Assembly: GCF_900112425.1 (NCBI RefSeq) | Contig: NZ_FOLP01000001.1 | Coordinates: 1,216,082 to 1,280,081 of the forward strand | DNA length: 64,000 bases | Reading direction: 5' to 3' | Source: Variovorax sp. OK212 | GTDB lineage: Bacteria; Pseudomonadota; Gammaproteobacteria; Burkholderiales; Burkholderiaceae_C | Shown here: positions 17,349 to 25,242 of the stretch, one piece after another | How positions within the stretch are numbered: position 1 is the first letter of the stretch | How the letters are laid out: every line of letters starts with the position of its first letter | Position numbers and translations under genes: made by a program | The notes under the pieces: generated by a model | Database searches by the model: none | Told to the model about the DNA's origin: nothing | The model's input: only the letters and a program-made list of their open reading frames with translations

Positions 17349-18365
17349 TTGCGTCCGCGGGCAAACCTTCTTTGCTTGCTGGCCAGCCTGCTGGTCCTGG
17401 GCGCCTGCGCGGCGCCGGGCGCCCACGCGCAGGCCCAGGCCCGTGCGCAGGCCCCGGTGAACGACACCTGGCCGCAGCGGCCGATCCGCATCGTGGTTCC
17501 CTTTTCGGCCGGCGGCGGCAGCGACATGGTGGCCCGTGCCTTCGCGCAAAGCCTGTCGGCGCAGTTCGGCCAGCCGATCGTGGTGGAAAACAAGCCCGGC
17601 GCGGCCACCGTCATCGGCACGCAGTCGGTCGTGCGCGCCATGCCCGACGGCCACACGCTGCTGCTGTCCGCCTCCACCAGCTTCAGTATCAACCCCGCGC
17701 TGCGCAAGCAGCTGCCGTACGACCCGTCGCGCGACCTGGCACCCATCGCCATCGTCGCGCGCACCTCGCTCGCGCTGGTGGTGGGGCAGAAGGCGCCTTG
17801 GCACTCGCTGTGCGAGGTGATCGCCGCCGCCAGGGCGCACCCCGGGCGCATCCGCTACGGCACCTTCGGCCCCGGCTCGGGTCCCCACCTGGCCGGCGAG
17901 ATGCTCGCGACGGCCGCGGGCGTGCGCCTGCAGGACGTTCCGTACCGCAGCACCGGCCAGCTCGTGGTAGCCCTGGCCAACCGCGAGGTCGACCTGGGCA
18001 TCGAGGTGGCCGGGGCGCTCGCGCCGCAGGTGCAGGCCGGCAGGATGCGCGCGATCGCGGTGCTGGGCAGCGAGCGCTCGCGTGTCTTCCCCGAGGTGCG
18101 CACGCTGGCCGAGCACGGGCTGCGCGAGGCCACTTTCGAGGCCTGGTTCGCTCTGGCCGCGCCGGCCGGCACGCCGCCACCCGTGCTCGACAGGCTCTCA
18201 CGTGCCGTGGCGGTGGCCGCGAGCGACGCCGGTGTGCAGTCGGCCTTGCGCGCGCAGGGCATGGAGCCCGTGGCGGTCGGTGCGGCGGCCTTTCGCCAGG
18301 AGGCGGAGCGCGAGATCTCGCGCTACCGCGTCGAGGCCGATCGGGCCGGCATCTCGCTGGACTGA
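17349..18365 (+). CDS. Bug/TctC-family periplasmic solute-binding protein (orphan)
   Basis: A 338-aa extracytoplasmic solute receptor of the tripartite tricarboxylate transporter type, binding a small carboxylate or aromatic acid. The family pattern is clear: WPQRPIRIVVPFSAGGGSDMVARAFAQSL, VVENKPGA, PDGHTLLL, VPYRSTGQLVVALANREVDLG and the C-terminal AAAFRQEAEREISRY. Translation begins at a TTG one base after the previous stop. The N-terminal signal contains LGAC, which fits a lipobox, so it may be lipid-anchored rather than free. No TctA or TctB gene is nearby. Ligand unknown. Confidence 0.87.
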   Translation: MRPRANLLCLLASLLVLGACAAPGAHAQAQARAQAPVNDTWPQRPIRIVVPFSAGGGSDMVARAFAQSLSAQFGQPIVVENKPGAATVIGTQSVVRAMPDGHTLLLSASTSFSINPALRKQLPYDPSRDLAPIAIVARTSLALVVGQKAPWHSLCEVIAAARAHPGRIRYGTFGPGSGPHLAGEMLATAAGVRLQDVPYRSTGQLVVALANREVDLGIEVAGALAPQVQAGRMRAIAVLGSERSRVFPEVRTLAEHGLREATFEAWFALAAPAGTPPPVLDRLSRAVAVAASDAGVQSALRAQGMEPVAVGAAAFRQEAEREISRYRVEADRAGISLD

Positions 18366-18393
18366 AAGCCAGGGCCTCTTGGGCCCCGGGCAC

Positions 18394-19200
18394 TCACAAG
18401 GTCATGAAGTCGCGCAGCGCGAACAGCACCTCGTCGGGCGCCTCGCTCATCAGCGCGTGGCCGGCGTGCACCGTCACCACCTTGGCGTTGCGCGCCTTGG
18501 CCACCAGCGCCTTGGTGGCGCGCGGCGGCGTCATCTGGTCGGCGTCGCCCAGCAGGAACAGCACGGGGCACTGCACCTTTTCCATCGCGCCTTCGCCGTT
18601 GGCGTAGTCGTTGCAGGCCTTGAAGCCGATGTGGAACACGTTGGCCTCGCGGTTGCTGGCCAGCACGCGGCGCATCAGCGCGCGCGAGCTGCCGTAGAGC
18701 CAGGTGCCCGGGCCGAGCGAGGAGGGCGGCGGCGCCAGCAGCGAGTGCGAGAAGGTGTTGACCATGGCAATCGCGCGCTGCGGGTCGCTCACCGAGCTTT
18801 CGAGCAGCGCGGGCGACACCACCATCGGGTAGGCCGTGCCGACCATCGCGAGCTGCGTGATGCGGTCCGGCGCGCGCGCCGCGGCTTCCAGCGCAATCAG
18901 CGAGCCGAAGCTGTGGCCGACCAGCGCGGCCTTGTGCACGCCCACCGCGTCGAGCAGCGCAATGACGAACTGCGCCGCCTCTTCCACGCTGGCCGGTGGC
19001 GCGCCGGCGCTCTTGCAGTGGCCGGGCAGGTCGACCGCGAGCACGTTCCAGCCGTGGTTGGCGAACCAGCGGCTCTGCAAGATCCACACGCTGTGGTCGT
19101 TCAGCACGCCGTGGATGAACACGACCGTAGGCTTGGCCGCATCGAAGGTCTTGCCGCCGGTGTAGCAGTAGGTGGTGTGGCCGTTGACGCTGTAGTTCAT
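18394..19200 (-). CDS. Alpha/beta hydrolase
   Basis: A 268-aa serine hydrolase with the alpha/beta fold: oxyanion loop FIHGVLND near 28-35, nucleophile elbow GHSFGS with Ser97, acid in the LLGDADQMTPP block and catalytic His in VHAGHALMSEAP. It has no signal peptide. The ATG giving MNYSVNGH is chosen; an alternative GTG nine bases upstream would overlap the metY stop. The gene follows metY directly on the same strand, so the two are probably co-transcribed, as often seen for homoserine acyl metabolism, but the substrate is not evident. Confidence 0.82.
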   Translation of the reverse strand: MNYSVNGHTTYCYTGGKTFDAAKPTVVFIHGVLNDHSVWILQSRWFANHGWNVLAVDLPGHCKSAGAPPASVEEAAQFVIALLDAVGVHKAALVGHSFGSLIALEAAARAPDRITQLAMVGTAYPMVVSPALLESSVSDPQRAIAMVNTFSHSLLAPPPSSLGPGTWLYGSSRALMRRVLASNREANVFHIGFKACNDYANGEGAMEKVQCPVLFLLGDADQMTPPRATKALVAKARNAKVVTVHAGHALMSEAPDEVLFALRDFMTL

Positions 19201-19201
19201 C

Positions 19202-20512
19202 TCAGGCACCCGCCTTTTCCGCGGCCTTCAGGGCGCGCTTCAGGTCGTCGATCAGGTCGGCCGGGTCTTCCAGGCCGATCGACAGGCGAATCGTGCCCTG
19301 CGAGATGCCCGCGCCCGCCAGCGCCTCGTCGGTCATGCGGAAGTGCGTGGTGCTGGCCGGGTGGATCACCAGGCTGCGGCAGTCGCCCACATTGGCCAGG
19401 TGGCTGAACAGCTTGAGCGCCTCGATGAAGGCCTTGCCCTGCGCGCGGCTGCCCTTGATGTCGAAACTGAACACCGCGCCCGCGCCGCGCGCGCCGTGGC
19501 GCAGCAGCTTCTGCGCGAGCGCATGGCTCGGGTGCGACTCGATCAGCGGATGCCCCACGCGCGACACGAACGGGTGCGTGGCCAGGAACTCGACCACCTT
19601 CTGCGTGTTGTCGATGTGGCGCTCCATGCGCAGCGGCAGCGTCTCGATGCCCTGCAGGATCAGCCAGGCCGTGTGCGGGCTCATCGACGCGCCGAAGTCG
19701 CGCAGGCCTTCGCGGCGCGCGCGCAGCAGGAACGCGCCGACGGTGCTTTCCTCGCTGAACACCATGTTGTGGAAGCCGTCGTAGGCCTGCGTCAGTTCGG
19801 CGAACTTGCCCGACTTCTCCCAGTCGAAGCTGCCGCCGTCCACCACGATGCCGCCGATCACGGTGCCGTGGCCCGACAGGAACTTGGTGGCCGAGTGGTA
19901 GACCAGGTCGGCGCCCCAGTCGAAGGGCTTGATCAGGTAGGGCGAGGTCAGCGTGGAGTCGACCAGCAGCGGCACGCCGGCTTCGTGCGCGATGTCGCTC
20001 ACGGCGGGAATGTCGAGCACGTCCAGGCCGGGGTTGCCCACCGTCTCGCCGAAGAACAGCTTGGTCTCGGGGCGCACCGCGGCGCGCCAGCCGTCGAGGT
20101 CGCCGGGCTTCACGAAGGTGGTCTCGATGCCGAAGCGGCGCATCGTGTAGTGCAGCAGGTTCTGCGAGCCGCCGTACAGGGCCGTGCTGGCCACGATGTG
20201 CGAGCCCGCGCCCATCAGCGTGGCCACCGACAGGTGCAGCGCGGCCTGGCCGCTGGCGGTGGCGATGGCGCCGATGCCGCCTTCGAGCGCCGACACGCGT
20301 TGCTCCAGCACCGCGTTGGTCGGGTTGCTGATGCGCGAATACACGTGGCCGGCGCGCTCCAGGTTGAACAGTGCCGCGGCGTGGTCGCTCGACTCGAAGA
20401 CGAAGGACGTGGTCAGGTGGATCGGCACCGCCCGCGCGCCGGTGGCGGGGTCGGGCGAGGCGCCGGCGTGCAGCGCGAGGGTGTCGAAACCGGGGTCGGA
20501 ATATCCGGGCAT
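19202..20512 (-). CDS. metY: O-acetylhomoserine sulfhydrylase (Cys/Met metabolism PLP enzyme)
   Basis: PLP-dependent enzyme that makes homocysteine from O-acetylhomoserine and sulfide in methionine synthesis. The 436-aa length and the blocks FDTLALHAGASPDP, SRISNPTNAVLEQRVSALEGG, PGLDVLDIP, VDSTLTSPYL and the PLP-lysine motif SATKFLSGHG (Lys210) fit the MetY branch; CTH/MetB proteins are about 390 aa. The ATG at MPGYSDPGF is preceded by GAAAGG at a proper distance. An alpha/beta hydrolase gene follows immediately. A role as O-succinylhomoserine sulfhydrylase cannot be ruled out. Confidence 0.92.
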   Translation of the reverse strand: MPGYSDPGFDTLALHAGASPDPATGARAVPIHLTTSFVFESSDHAAALFNLERAGHVYSRISNPTNAVLEQRVSALEGGIGAIATASGQAALHLSVATLMGAGSHIVASTALYGGSQNLLHYTMRRFGIETTFVKPGDLDGWRAAVRPETKLFFGETVGNPGLDVLDIPAVSDIAHEAGVPLLVDSTLTSPYLIKPFDWGADLVYHSATKFLSGHGTVIGGIVVDGGSFDWEKSGKFAELTQAYDGFHNMVFSEESTVGAFLLRARREGLRDFGASMSPHTAWLILQGIETLPLRMERHIDNTQKVVEFLATHPFVSRVGHPLIESHPSHALAQKLLRHGARGAGAVFSFDIKGSRAQGKAFIEALKLFSHLANVGDCRSLVIHPASTTHFRMTDEALAGAGISQGTIRLSIGLEDPADLIDDLKRALKAAEKAGA

Positions 20513-20719
20513 TGGGGCCTTTCTCAATTTTCTCGGTTGTCTCTTGGGTCGCTTCGCAATGCCCCGTTACGTCTGCAAATCATGCGTGCGCGACAGGGGC
20601 GTGCAGGTCGGCGTCGATTGTGGGCTATATTCAAAAAAGGCACCCCGCCGACACCGCTTCAGACATAGCCCAGAGATTGCTCACAGCGAGCCGAGATTGA
20701 GTCCCGAGAGGAGCACACG

Positions 20720-21175
20720 ATGAAAGTCAGCGACATCCTTCGCGTCAAGGGCAATACGCTCTTCACCATCACGCCAGACGACCAGCTGGCAGAGGCCGCC
20801 AACACCATGGCGGAAAAGGACATCGGTTCGCTGGTGGTCATGGAACACGGCGACCTCGTCGGCATGCTCACCTTCCGCGAGGTGATCGTCGCCGTCGTCA
20901 ACAACGGCGGCCAGATCGGCACCACGCTCGTGCGCAAGGCCATGGACGACGCCCCCGTCACCTGCACGCTGGAAACCGACCTCGACGAGATCCGCCGGAT
21001 CATGCTGGAGCGCCACGCGCGCTACATGCCCGTGATGGACAAGCGCATGCTCATGGGCGTGATCAGCTTCTACGACGTGGCCAAGGCCGTGGTGGACAGC
21101 CAGAACTTCGAGAACAAGATGCTCAAGGCCTACATCCGCGACTGGCCGGCGGAAGACGAGAGCAGCACCGGCTGA
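20720..21175 (+). CDS. CBS-domain pair protein
   Basis: A 151-aa protein made of two CBS domains, the adenosyl-nucleotide-binding Bateman module. The first domain contains FTITPDDQLAEAANTMAEKDIGSLVVME and the second VTCTLETDLDEIRRIMLERHARYMPVMD, with GVISFYDVAKAVVD at the end. It contains no other domain and is likely a small stand-alone energy sensor or regulator of a partner protein. The ATG has GAGAGGAG eight bases upstream. It is divergent from metY. Confidence 0.9.
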   Translation: MKVSDILRVKGNTLFTITPDDQLAEAANTMAEKDIGSLVVMEHGDLVGMLTFREVIVAVVNNGGQIGTTLVRKAMDDAPVTCTLETDLDEIRRIMLERHARYMPVMDKRMLMGVISFYDVAKAVVDSQNFENKMLKAYIRDWPAEDESSTG

Positions 21176-21238
21176 GCCGAGACGGCCAGGCGCAAGGCCC
21201 GGCCTCATGCAAGAACACCCAGACACCGAGACGCCGAG

Positions 21239-21333
21239 GAACGGGCCCTGCCGGGCCTCGGGCCTCGGGTGTCGCCCCCGGCAGGGGCTGGCGAAGCGGC
21301 ACGAAGCGATGCGAAGTGCGCGCAGCCTGGGGC
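21239..21333. repeat. Degenerate intergenic repeat, type B
   Basis: The gap between the CBS gene and the convergent Bug gene holds a sequence with TGCCGGGCC, a GCCCCCGGCAGGGGC-type palindrome and a GAAGCGGCACGAAG...GAAGTGCGCGCAGCCTGGGG tail. A related stretch lies at 58651-58740 (GAAGCGACACGAAGTGCGCG and AGCCTGGGG). Both are intergenic and on the edge of genes. Confidence 0.55.
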
Positions 21334-21341
21334 GAGCCTGG

Positions 21342-22340
21342 CTACTCCTTGATGTTCGCGGTCTGCACGATCTTCTGGTTGCGTGCGTATTCGGCCTGAA
21401 CGAACTTCGAGAACGAGTCCGGCGTGCCGCTGCCCGGCAGCGCGCCTTGCTCCATCAGCTTGGAGCGCACGCCTTCCTCCTGCAGCACCGCATTCAGTTC
21501 CTGGTTGATCTGCGCGACCACGGCCGGCGGCGTCTTCGCGGGCGCGAAGATGCCGGTCCAGCTCACCATGTCGAAACCCTTCAGGCCCGGCATCTCGTCG
21601 AAGGTCGGCACGTTGGGCAGCGAAGGCAGCCGCTTGCTGCTGGTGATGCCCAGCGCCTTCAGGCGCTTGCCGTTCACATGCGGAATGGCGCTGGTGCTCA
21701 CCAGCATCGCCAGGTCGACCTGGTCGCCGATCACGTCGGTGGCAATCTGCGCGCCGCCGCGGTAGGGCACGTGCGTCACGAAGATGCCGCTGCGCTCCTT
21801 CAGCAGTTCCATGGCCAGTTGCAGCACCGTGCCCACGCCCGAGGTGGCGTAGTTGTACTTGCCGGGCCTGGCCTTGGCGAGCTTCACGAAGTCGGGGAAG
21901 GTTTGCGCCTCCAGGCCGGGGCGCGCCACCAGCACCATGGGCGCGGTGTTCAGCAGGCCGACCGGCGCCAGGTCCTTCAGCGGATCGAAGCGGAAGGCCG
22001 TCGGGTTGACCAGCTTGCCGATGGCGATGGCGCTGTCGGGCCCCACCACCAGCGTGTAACCGTCGGGCGTGGCGTTCACCGCCTTGGCCACGCCGATGGC
22101 GCCGCCCGCGCCGCTCACGTTCTCGATCACCACCGACTGCTTGAGCCGCTCGCCGAGGCGCTGCGCCACCAGCCGCGCGTTGACGTCCACGCTGCCGCCG
22201 GCGGTGTACGGCACGATCAGCGTGATGGGCTTGGCCGCGGGCCACGCCTGCGCGAGGGTCACCGAAGGCAGTGCCGCGCAGAGTGCGGCGGCTGCGGTGG
22301 AAAGAAGCAGGCGGCGGGGCGTGTGCATGGCGGGGTTCAT
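21342..22340 (-). CDS. Bug/TctC-family periplasmic solute-binding protein
   Basis: A 332-aa periplasmic receptor with a Sec signal peptide ending at SVTLAQAWPA. Family blocks are AKPITLIVPYTAGGSVDVNARLVAQRL, VVIENVSGAGGAIG, PDGYTLVVGPDS, HVPYRGGAQIATDVIGDQVDLAM and the C-terminal FSKFVQAEYARNQKIV. Its start overlaps the end of the deaminase gene by four bases, so the two proteins are made together; the receptor probably binds the substrate of that pathway. Two in-frame ATGs (MNPAM and MHTPRR) are possible. No TctAB membrane genes are close by. Confidence 0.87.
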   Translation of the reverse strand: MNPAMHTPRRLLLSTAAAALCAALPSVTLAQAWPAAKPITLIVPYTAGGSVDVNARLVAQRLGERLKQSVVIENVSGAGGAIGVAKAVNATPDGYTLVVGPDSAIAIGKLVNPTAFRFDPLKDLAPVGLLNTAPMVLVARPGLEAQTFPDFVKLAKARPGKYNYATSGVGTVLQLAMELLKERSGIFVTHVPYRGGAQIATDVIGDQVDLAMLVSTSAIPHVNGKRLKALGITSSKRLPSLPNVPTFDEMPGLKGFDMVSWTGIFAPAKTPPAVVAQINQELNAVLQEEGVRSKLMEQGALPGSGTPDSFSKFVQAEYARNQKIVQTANIKE

Positions 22341-23458
22341 CCTTGGTGATCTTGGGAAGGGGCGGGGTCTTCGGGCAGGCGTGCGCGCAGCGAATCGAAG
22401 GCATCGCTCCATTGCGTGCGCCATTCGCGGCGCTGGGTGTCGTCGATCCATGCGCCGTCGAGGCCGTTGTGCATGAAGCCGCGCAGGTCGTCCAGGCCGA
22501 AGCCGAAGTCGCGCACCATCATCAGCCAGGCCTGCGTGGGCGTGACCTTGTGCAGCGTCGGGTCGTCGGTGTTGGGGTGGATGCGCAGGCCCAGGCCGGG
22601 CATGCGGCGAATCGGGTGGTCCAGCGCCCAGCGCTCGGGCGGCAGGGTGCGCAGGTAGTACGAGTTGGTGGGCACCACGGTGAAGAGCACGCCGCGCTCT
22701 GCGCACTCGCGCGCGTAGTCGGGCTGGTCGACCACCGTGTAGCCGTGGTCGATGCGGTCGACCTGCAGCACGTCGAGCGCGGTGCGCACGTTGGTCCAGG
22801 GCATGCCGAACTCGCCGGCATGCGCGGTGGTCTTCAGGCCGGCCTTCTTCGCGTTGGCATAGGCCTGCGTGAACAGCTCCGGCGGGCGGTCGTTCTCGCG
22901 GTAGTCGATGCCGATGCCGATCACCTCGTCGCAGCGATGCGCCTTGACCCATTCGACCATCTCCACGGCCGCCTCGGCGCTGGCCTCGCGGTCGATGGCC
23001 GCGATCAGGCGCCCGGCGATGCCGAACTCCTTCTGCGCGTCGTGGATCGCGCGGACGATGGCGCTCTGCGCCAGCGGGTACGCAATGCCCGAGCCGTGCA
23101 CCGTGCCGGTCGGGTTCCAGAAGAACTCGGCATGGCGCACGTTGTGCGAGGCCGCGTCCTGCAGGTATTCGAGCGTCAGCTGGTACAGGTCGCCGGCGCT
23201 GCGCACCAGCTGGGCGTCGAGCGCGCGCAGCACGCGCAGCACGCCGACCGGCTTTTCGCCCCGCGTGTAGAAGCCTTCGATCTCGTCGGCCGCCAGCGGC
23301 GCACCGGCGCGCAGGTTGAGTTGCTTGAAGGTGTCGTGGCGCACCGTGCCGAACAGGTGGCAGTGCAGCTCGACCTTGGGGATCGCGCGCAGCATCGCTT
23401 CCAGCGTGAACACTGGCGCGGGCGTGTGGTTCGCCGAAGGGCTCGTGGGGCTGTTCAT
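22337..23458 (-). CDS. Adenosine-deaminase-family amidohydrolase
   Basis: A 373-aa zinc deaminase of the adenosine/AMP deaminase family. Metal and catalytic residues are all there: HCH with His32 and His34, TAHAGE with His213 and Glu216, His238 in RIDHGYTV, and Asp298-Asp299 in HPNTDDP. One position differs: adenosine deaminases have HxHLDG, whose Asp holds the ribose 5'-OH, while here the sequence is HCHLFG (Phe36). This suggests a substrate other than adenosine. The gene is coupled to a Bug receptor gene and divergent from a LysR regulator, the layout of a small catabolic unit. Do not read it as a housekeeping add gene. Confidence 0.85.
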   Translation of the reverse strand: MNSPTSPSANHTPAPVFTLEAMLRAIPKVELHCHLFGTVRHDTFKQLNLRAGAPLAADEIEGFYTRGEKPVGVLRVLRALDAQLVRSAGDLYQLTLEYLQDAASHNVRHAEFFWNPTGTVHGSGIAYPLAQSAIVRAIHDAQKEFGIAGRLIAAIDREASAEAAVEMVEWVKAHRCDEVIGIGIDYRENDRPPELFTQAYANAKKAGLKTTAHAGEFGMPWTNVRTALDVLQVDRIDHGYTVVDQPDYARECAERGVLFTVVPTNSYYLRTLPPERWALDHPIRRMPGLGLRIHPNTDDPTLHKVTPTQAWLMMVRDFGFGLDDLRGFMHNGLDGAWIDDTQRREWRTQWSDAFDSLRARLPEDPAPSQDHQG

Positions 23459-23511
23459 GCGCGCAGTCTAGTGAGCACCGTCCCATAAAGAAAATTTTGA
23501 ATTTCTATAAT

Positions 23512-23528
23512 TTGATTCACTGAATCAA
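23512..23528. promoter_or_regulatory. Candidate LysR operator palindrome
   Basis: A perfect inverted repeat TTGATTC-ACT-GAATCAA stands in the AT-rich 105-bp gap between the divergent deaminase and LysR genes. It contains T-N11-A spacings, the usual core of LysR-type sites, and lies about 36 bp upstream of the LysR start codon. Expected to be the autoregulatory and activation site. Confidence 0.6.
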
Positions 23529-23563
23529 TAACCAACCTGACCGAACCCAACCGGGAGTTGCCC

Positions 23564-24547
23564 ATGGCCGCCTTGCCCCTGCGTGCGCTCACCCTGCGCC
23601 AGCTGCAGTTCTTCTCGGTGCTGGTGGAAGAAGGCCAGTTCGGCCGCGCGGCGCGGCGGCTGGCCATCACGCAGCCGGCGCTGAGCAATGCCATCAAGCA
23701 GATGGAGAAGCTGCTCGGCGCCGAGCTGCTCACGCGCTCCACCCACCGGCTGGAGCTCACGCCGGTGGGCGCCGAGGTGCTGGCGCGCACCGACTTCCTG
23801 GTCAACACCTTCGAGGTGGCGCTGCGCGACATCGAGAGCACCGTGCAGCGCGGGCGGGCCTTCGTGCGCATCGGCGTCATTCCCTCGGCCGCCGCGCGCG
23901 TGGCGGCCGCGGCCGGCGAGTTCCTCGGGAGCGGCCGGCGCGACGTGGAGCTGGCCTGGCGCGACGCGCCGTCGAACACGCTGCTGGCCGAGCTGCGCAG
24001 CGGACAGATCGACATGGCGGTGGCCGCCATCACCGAGCCGCCGGGCGGGCTGGCCTGCATCGACCTGTTCCGCGATCCGCTGGTGCTGGTGGTGCGGCGC
24101 GACCACGCGCTGGCCGCGGCCGGCGACGCCAGCTGGGAGGCCATCGGCAAGGAGCGGCTGGTGCTGTTCGAAAGCGGCAGCATGCCCGCGCTCGGCAACC
24201 CGGCGCGCGCGCAGTTCGCGCAGGGCGCCGAGCCGTACCGCGTGAGCTATTCGGAAACGCTCTACGCGCTGGTGCGCAGCGGCCAGGCGCTGGGGCTCAT
24301 GCCGCGCCTGTACACCTCGTCGCTGCGCGACCCCGAGCTGGTGGTGCTGCCGCTGCTGAAGCCGCGCGTCGAGCGCCGCGTGGTGCTGGCCTACCTGCCG
24401 GGGCCGATGCGCAACGTGGTGGCGCAGGAGCTCATCGCGTTCCTGCGCGAAAAATTGCCTCGAGCGAGGGAAGCAAGCGAGGCCGGCGAGATCGGCGAGG
24501 CGAAGGTGCGGCGCGTCAGCAGCAAGGGCACGCGGGCGCGGCGCTGA
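23564..24547 (+). CDS. LysR-family transcriptional regulator
   Basis: A 327-aa LysR regulator. The winged helix-turn-helix is at the N-terminus (LTLRQLQFFSVLVEEGQFGRAARRLAITQPALSNAIKQMEKLLG) and the two-lobed effector domain follows (RIGVIPSAAARVA... GQIDMAV ... ALVRSGQALGLMP). It reads divergently from the deaminase/Bug pair over a 105-bp gap with a perfect palindrome, so it most likely controls that pair. The start at MAALPLRALT is preferred over an upstream TTG. A Lys/Arg-rich tail of about 30 residues follows the last helix. Confidence 0.9.
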   Translation: MAALPLRALTLRQLQFFSVLVEEGQFGRAARRLAITQPALSNAIKQMEKLLGAELLTRSTHRLELTPVGAEVLARTDFLVNTFEVALRDIESTVQRGRAFVRIGVIPSAAARVAAAAGEFLGSGRRDVELAWRDAPSNTLLAELRSGQIDMAVAAITEPPGGLACIDLFRDPLVLVVRRDHALAAAGDASWEAIGKERLVLFESGSMPALGNPARAQFAQGAEPYRVSYSETLYALVRSGQALGLMPRLYTSSLRDPELVVLPLLKPRVERRVVLAYLPGPMRNVVAQELIAFLREKLPRAREASEAGEIGEAKVRRVSSKGTRARR

Positions 24548-24552
24548 CAGTT

Positions 24553-25242
24553 TCAGTCCATGCGCACATCGCGCCTGAAGCGCGCCAGCGTCCAGCCGTC
24601 GCCGAGCAGGAACATGCGGGTGTGCAGCTCGGCCAGCGTGGCGGCCGCCACCTCGTGCCCGAGGTAGCTCAGCCGCTTGTGGCGCAGGTCGACAAAGCCC
24701 GCCTCGTGCTGGCGCGACAGGCTCTGCCACAGCGCATGCGCGCCGGGCGACTGGCGCGCGCCGCTCATGAGGCAGATGCCCTGGTCCAGCGCCCAGCGGT
24801 AGACCGCCGACGCCAGCCCGCGCCGCTGGTAGGCCGGGTCGTACTGCGAATGCGGTGCGCGGATGTGGCGGTCGGCCCGGCGGTCGAGCTCGATGAGCCG
24901 GTTGAACACGGTGTAGCCCACCAGGCAGCCGCGGCGCACGTCCTCGATGTACACGTACAGCTCGCCGTCGGCCTCGCGGTAGCGCGCGCGCAGGCCGGGG
25001 TCGTCGAGCACGAAGTGCGGCATCTGCTGCAGCCGGTCGTCCATTGCGCGCATGCGCTCGTGCACCGGCAGGAGCGTGTCGGCGGGCCTGGCCTTGCGCG
25101 GATCGACGTCGATGCGCAGCTCGGCCGGGCGAAGCAGCCAGCGGGGCAGCGCCGCAAAGGAGAAGGGCGCTGCCGGCGCCATGCCGTGCGCCATCACCGA
25201 CGTCATCACCGACGTCATCACCGACGTCATCACGGACGTCAT
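24553..25242 (-). CDS. GNAT-like acetyltransferase with tandem N-terminal repeats
   Basis: A 229-aa protein whose middle part looks like a GNAT N-acetyltransferase: ELYVYIEDVRRGCLVGYTVFNRL, then YQRRGLASAVYRWAL, the acetyl-CoA loop (RRGLAS). It starts with a 12-bp unit read four times as MTSV, giving at least five in-frame ATG codons within 17 residues, then MAHGMAP. The first ATG overlaps the universal stress protein stop by four bases. Which ATG is used is uncertain. The repeats may vary in number between strains. Substrate unknown. Confidence 0.72.
   Translation of the reverse strand: MTSVMTSVMTSVMTSVMAHGMAPAAPFSFAALPRWLLRPAELRIDVDPRKARPADTLLPVHERMRAMDDRLQQMPHFVLDDPGLRARYREADGELYVYIEDVRRGCLVGYTVFNRLIELDRRADRHIRAPHSQYDPAYQRRGLASAVYRWALDQGICLMSGARQSPGAHALWQSLSRQHEAGFVDLRHKRLSYLGHEVAAATLAELHTRMFLLGDGWTLARFRRDVRMD
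25192..25239. repeat. Four tandem copies of a 12-bp unit inside a start region
   Basis: Four in-phase copies of CATCACCGACGT (the last with one change) followed by CAT. On the minus strand each copy reads ATG-ACG-TCG-GTG, so every unit adds a potential start codon and four residues to the acetyltransferase. Because the unit is a multiple of three, gain or loss does not shift the frame. Confidence 0.9.

Noticed and set aside
18368..18393. GGGCC-N5-GGCCC repeat between the Bug and hydrolase genes as a terminator
   Set aside because: The stem has five bases only and no T tract; too weak in this GC context.
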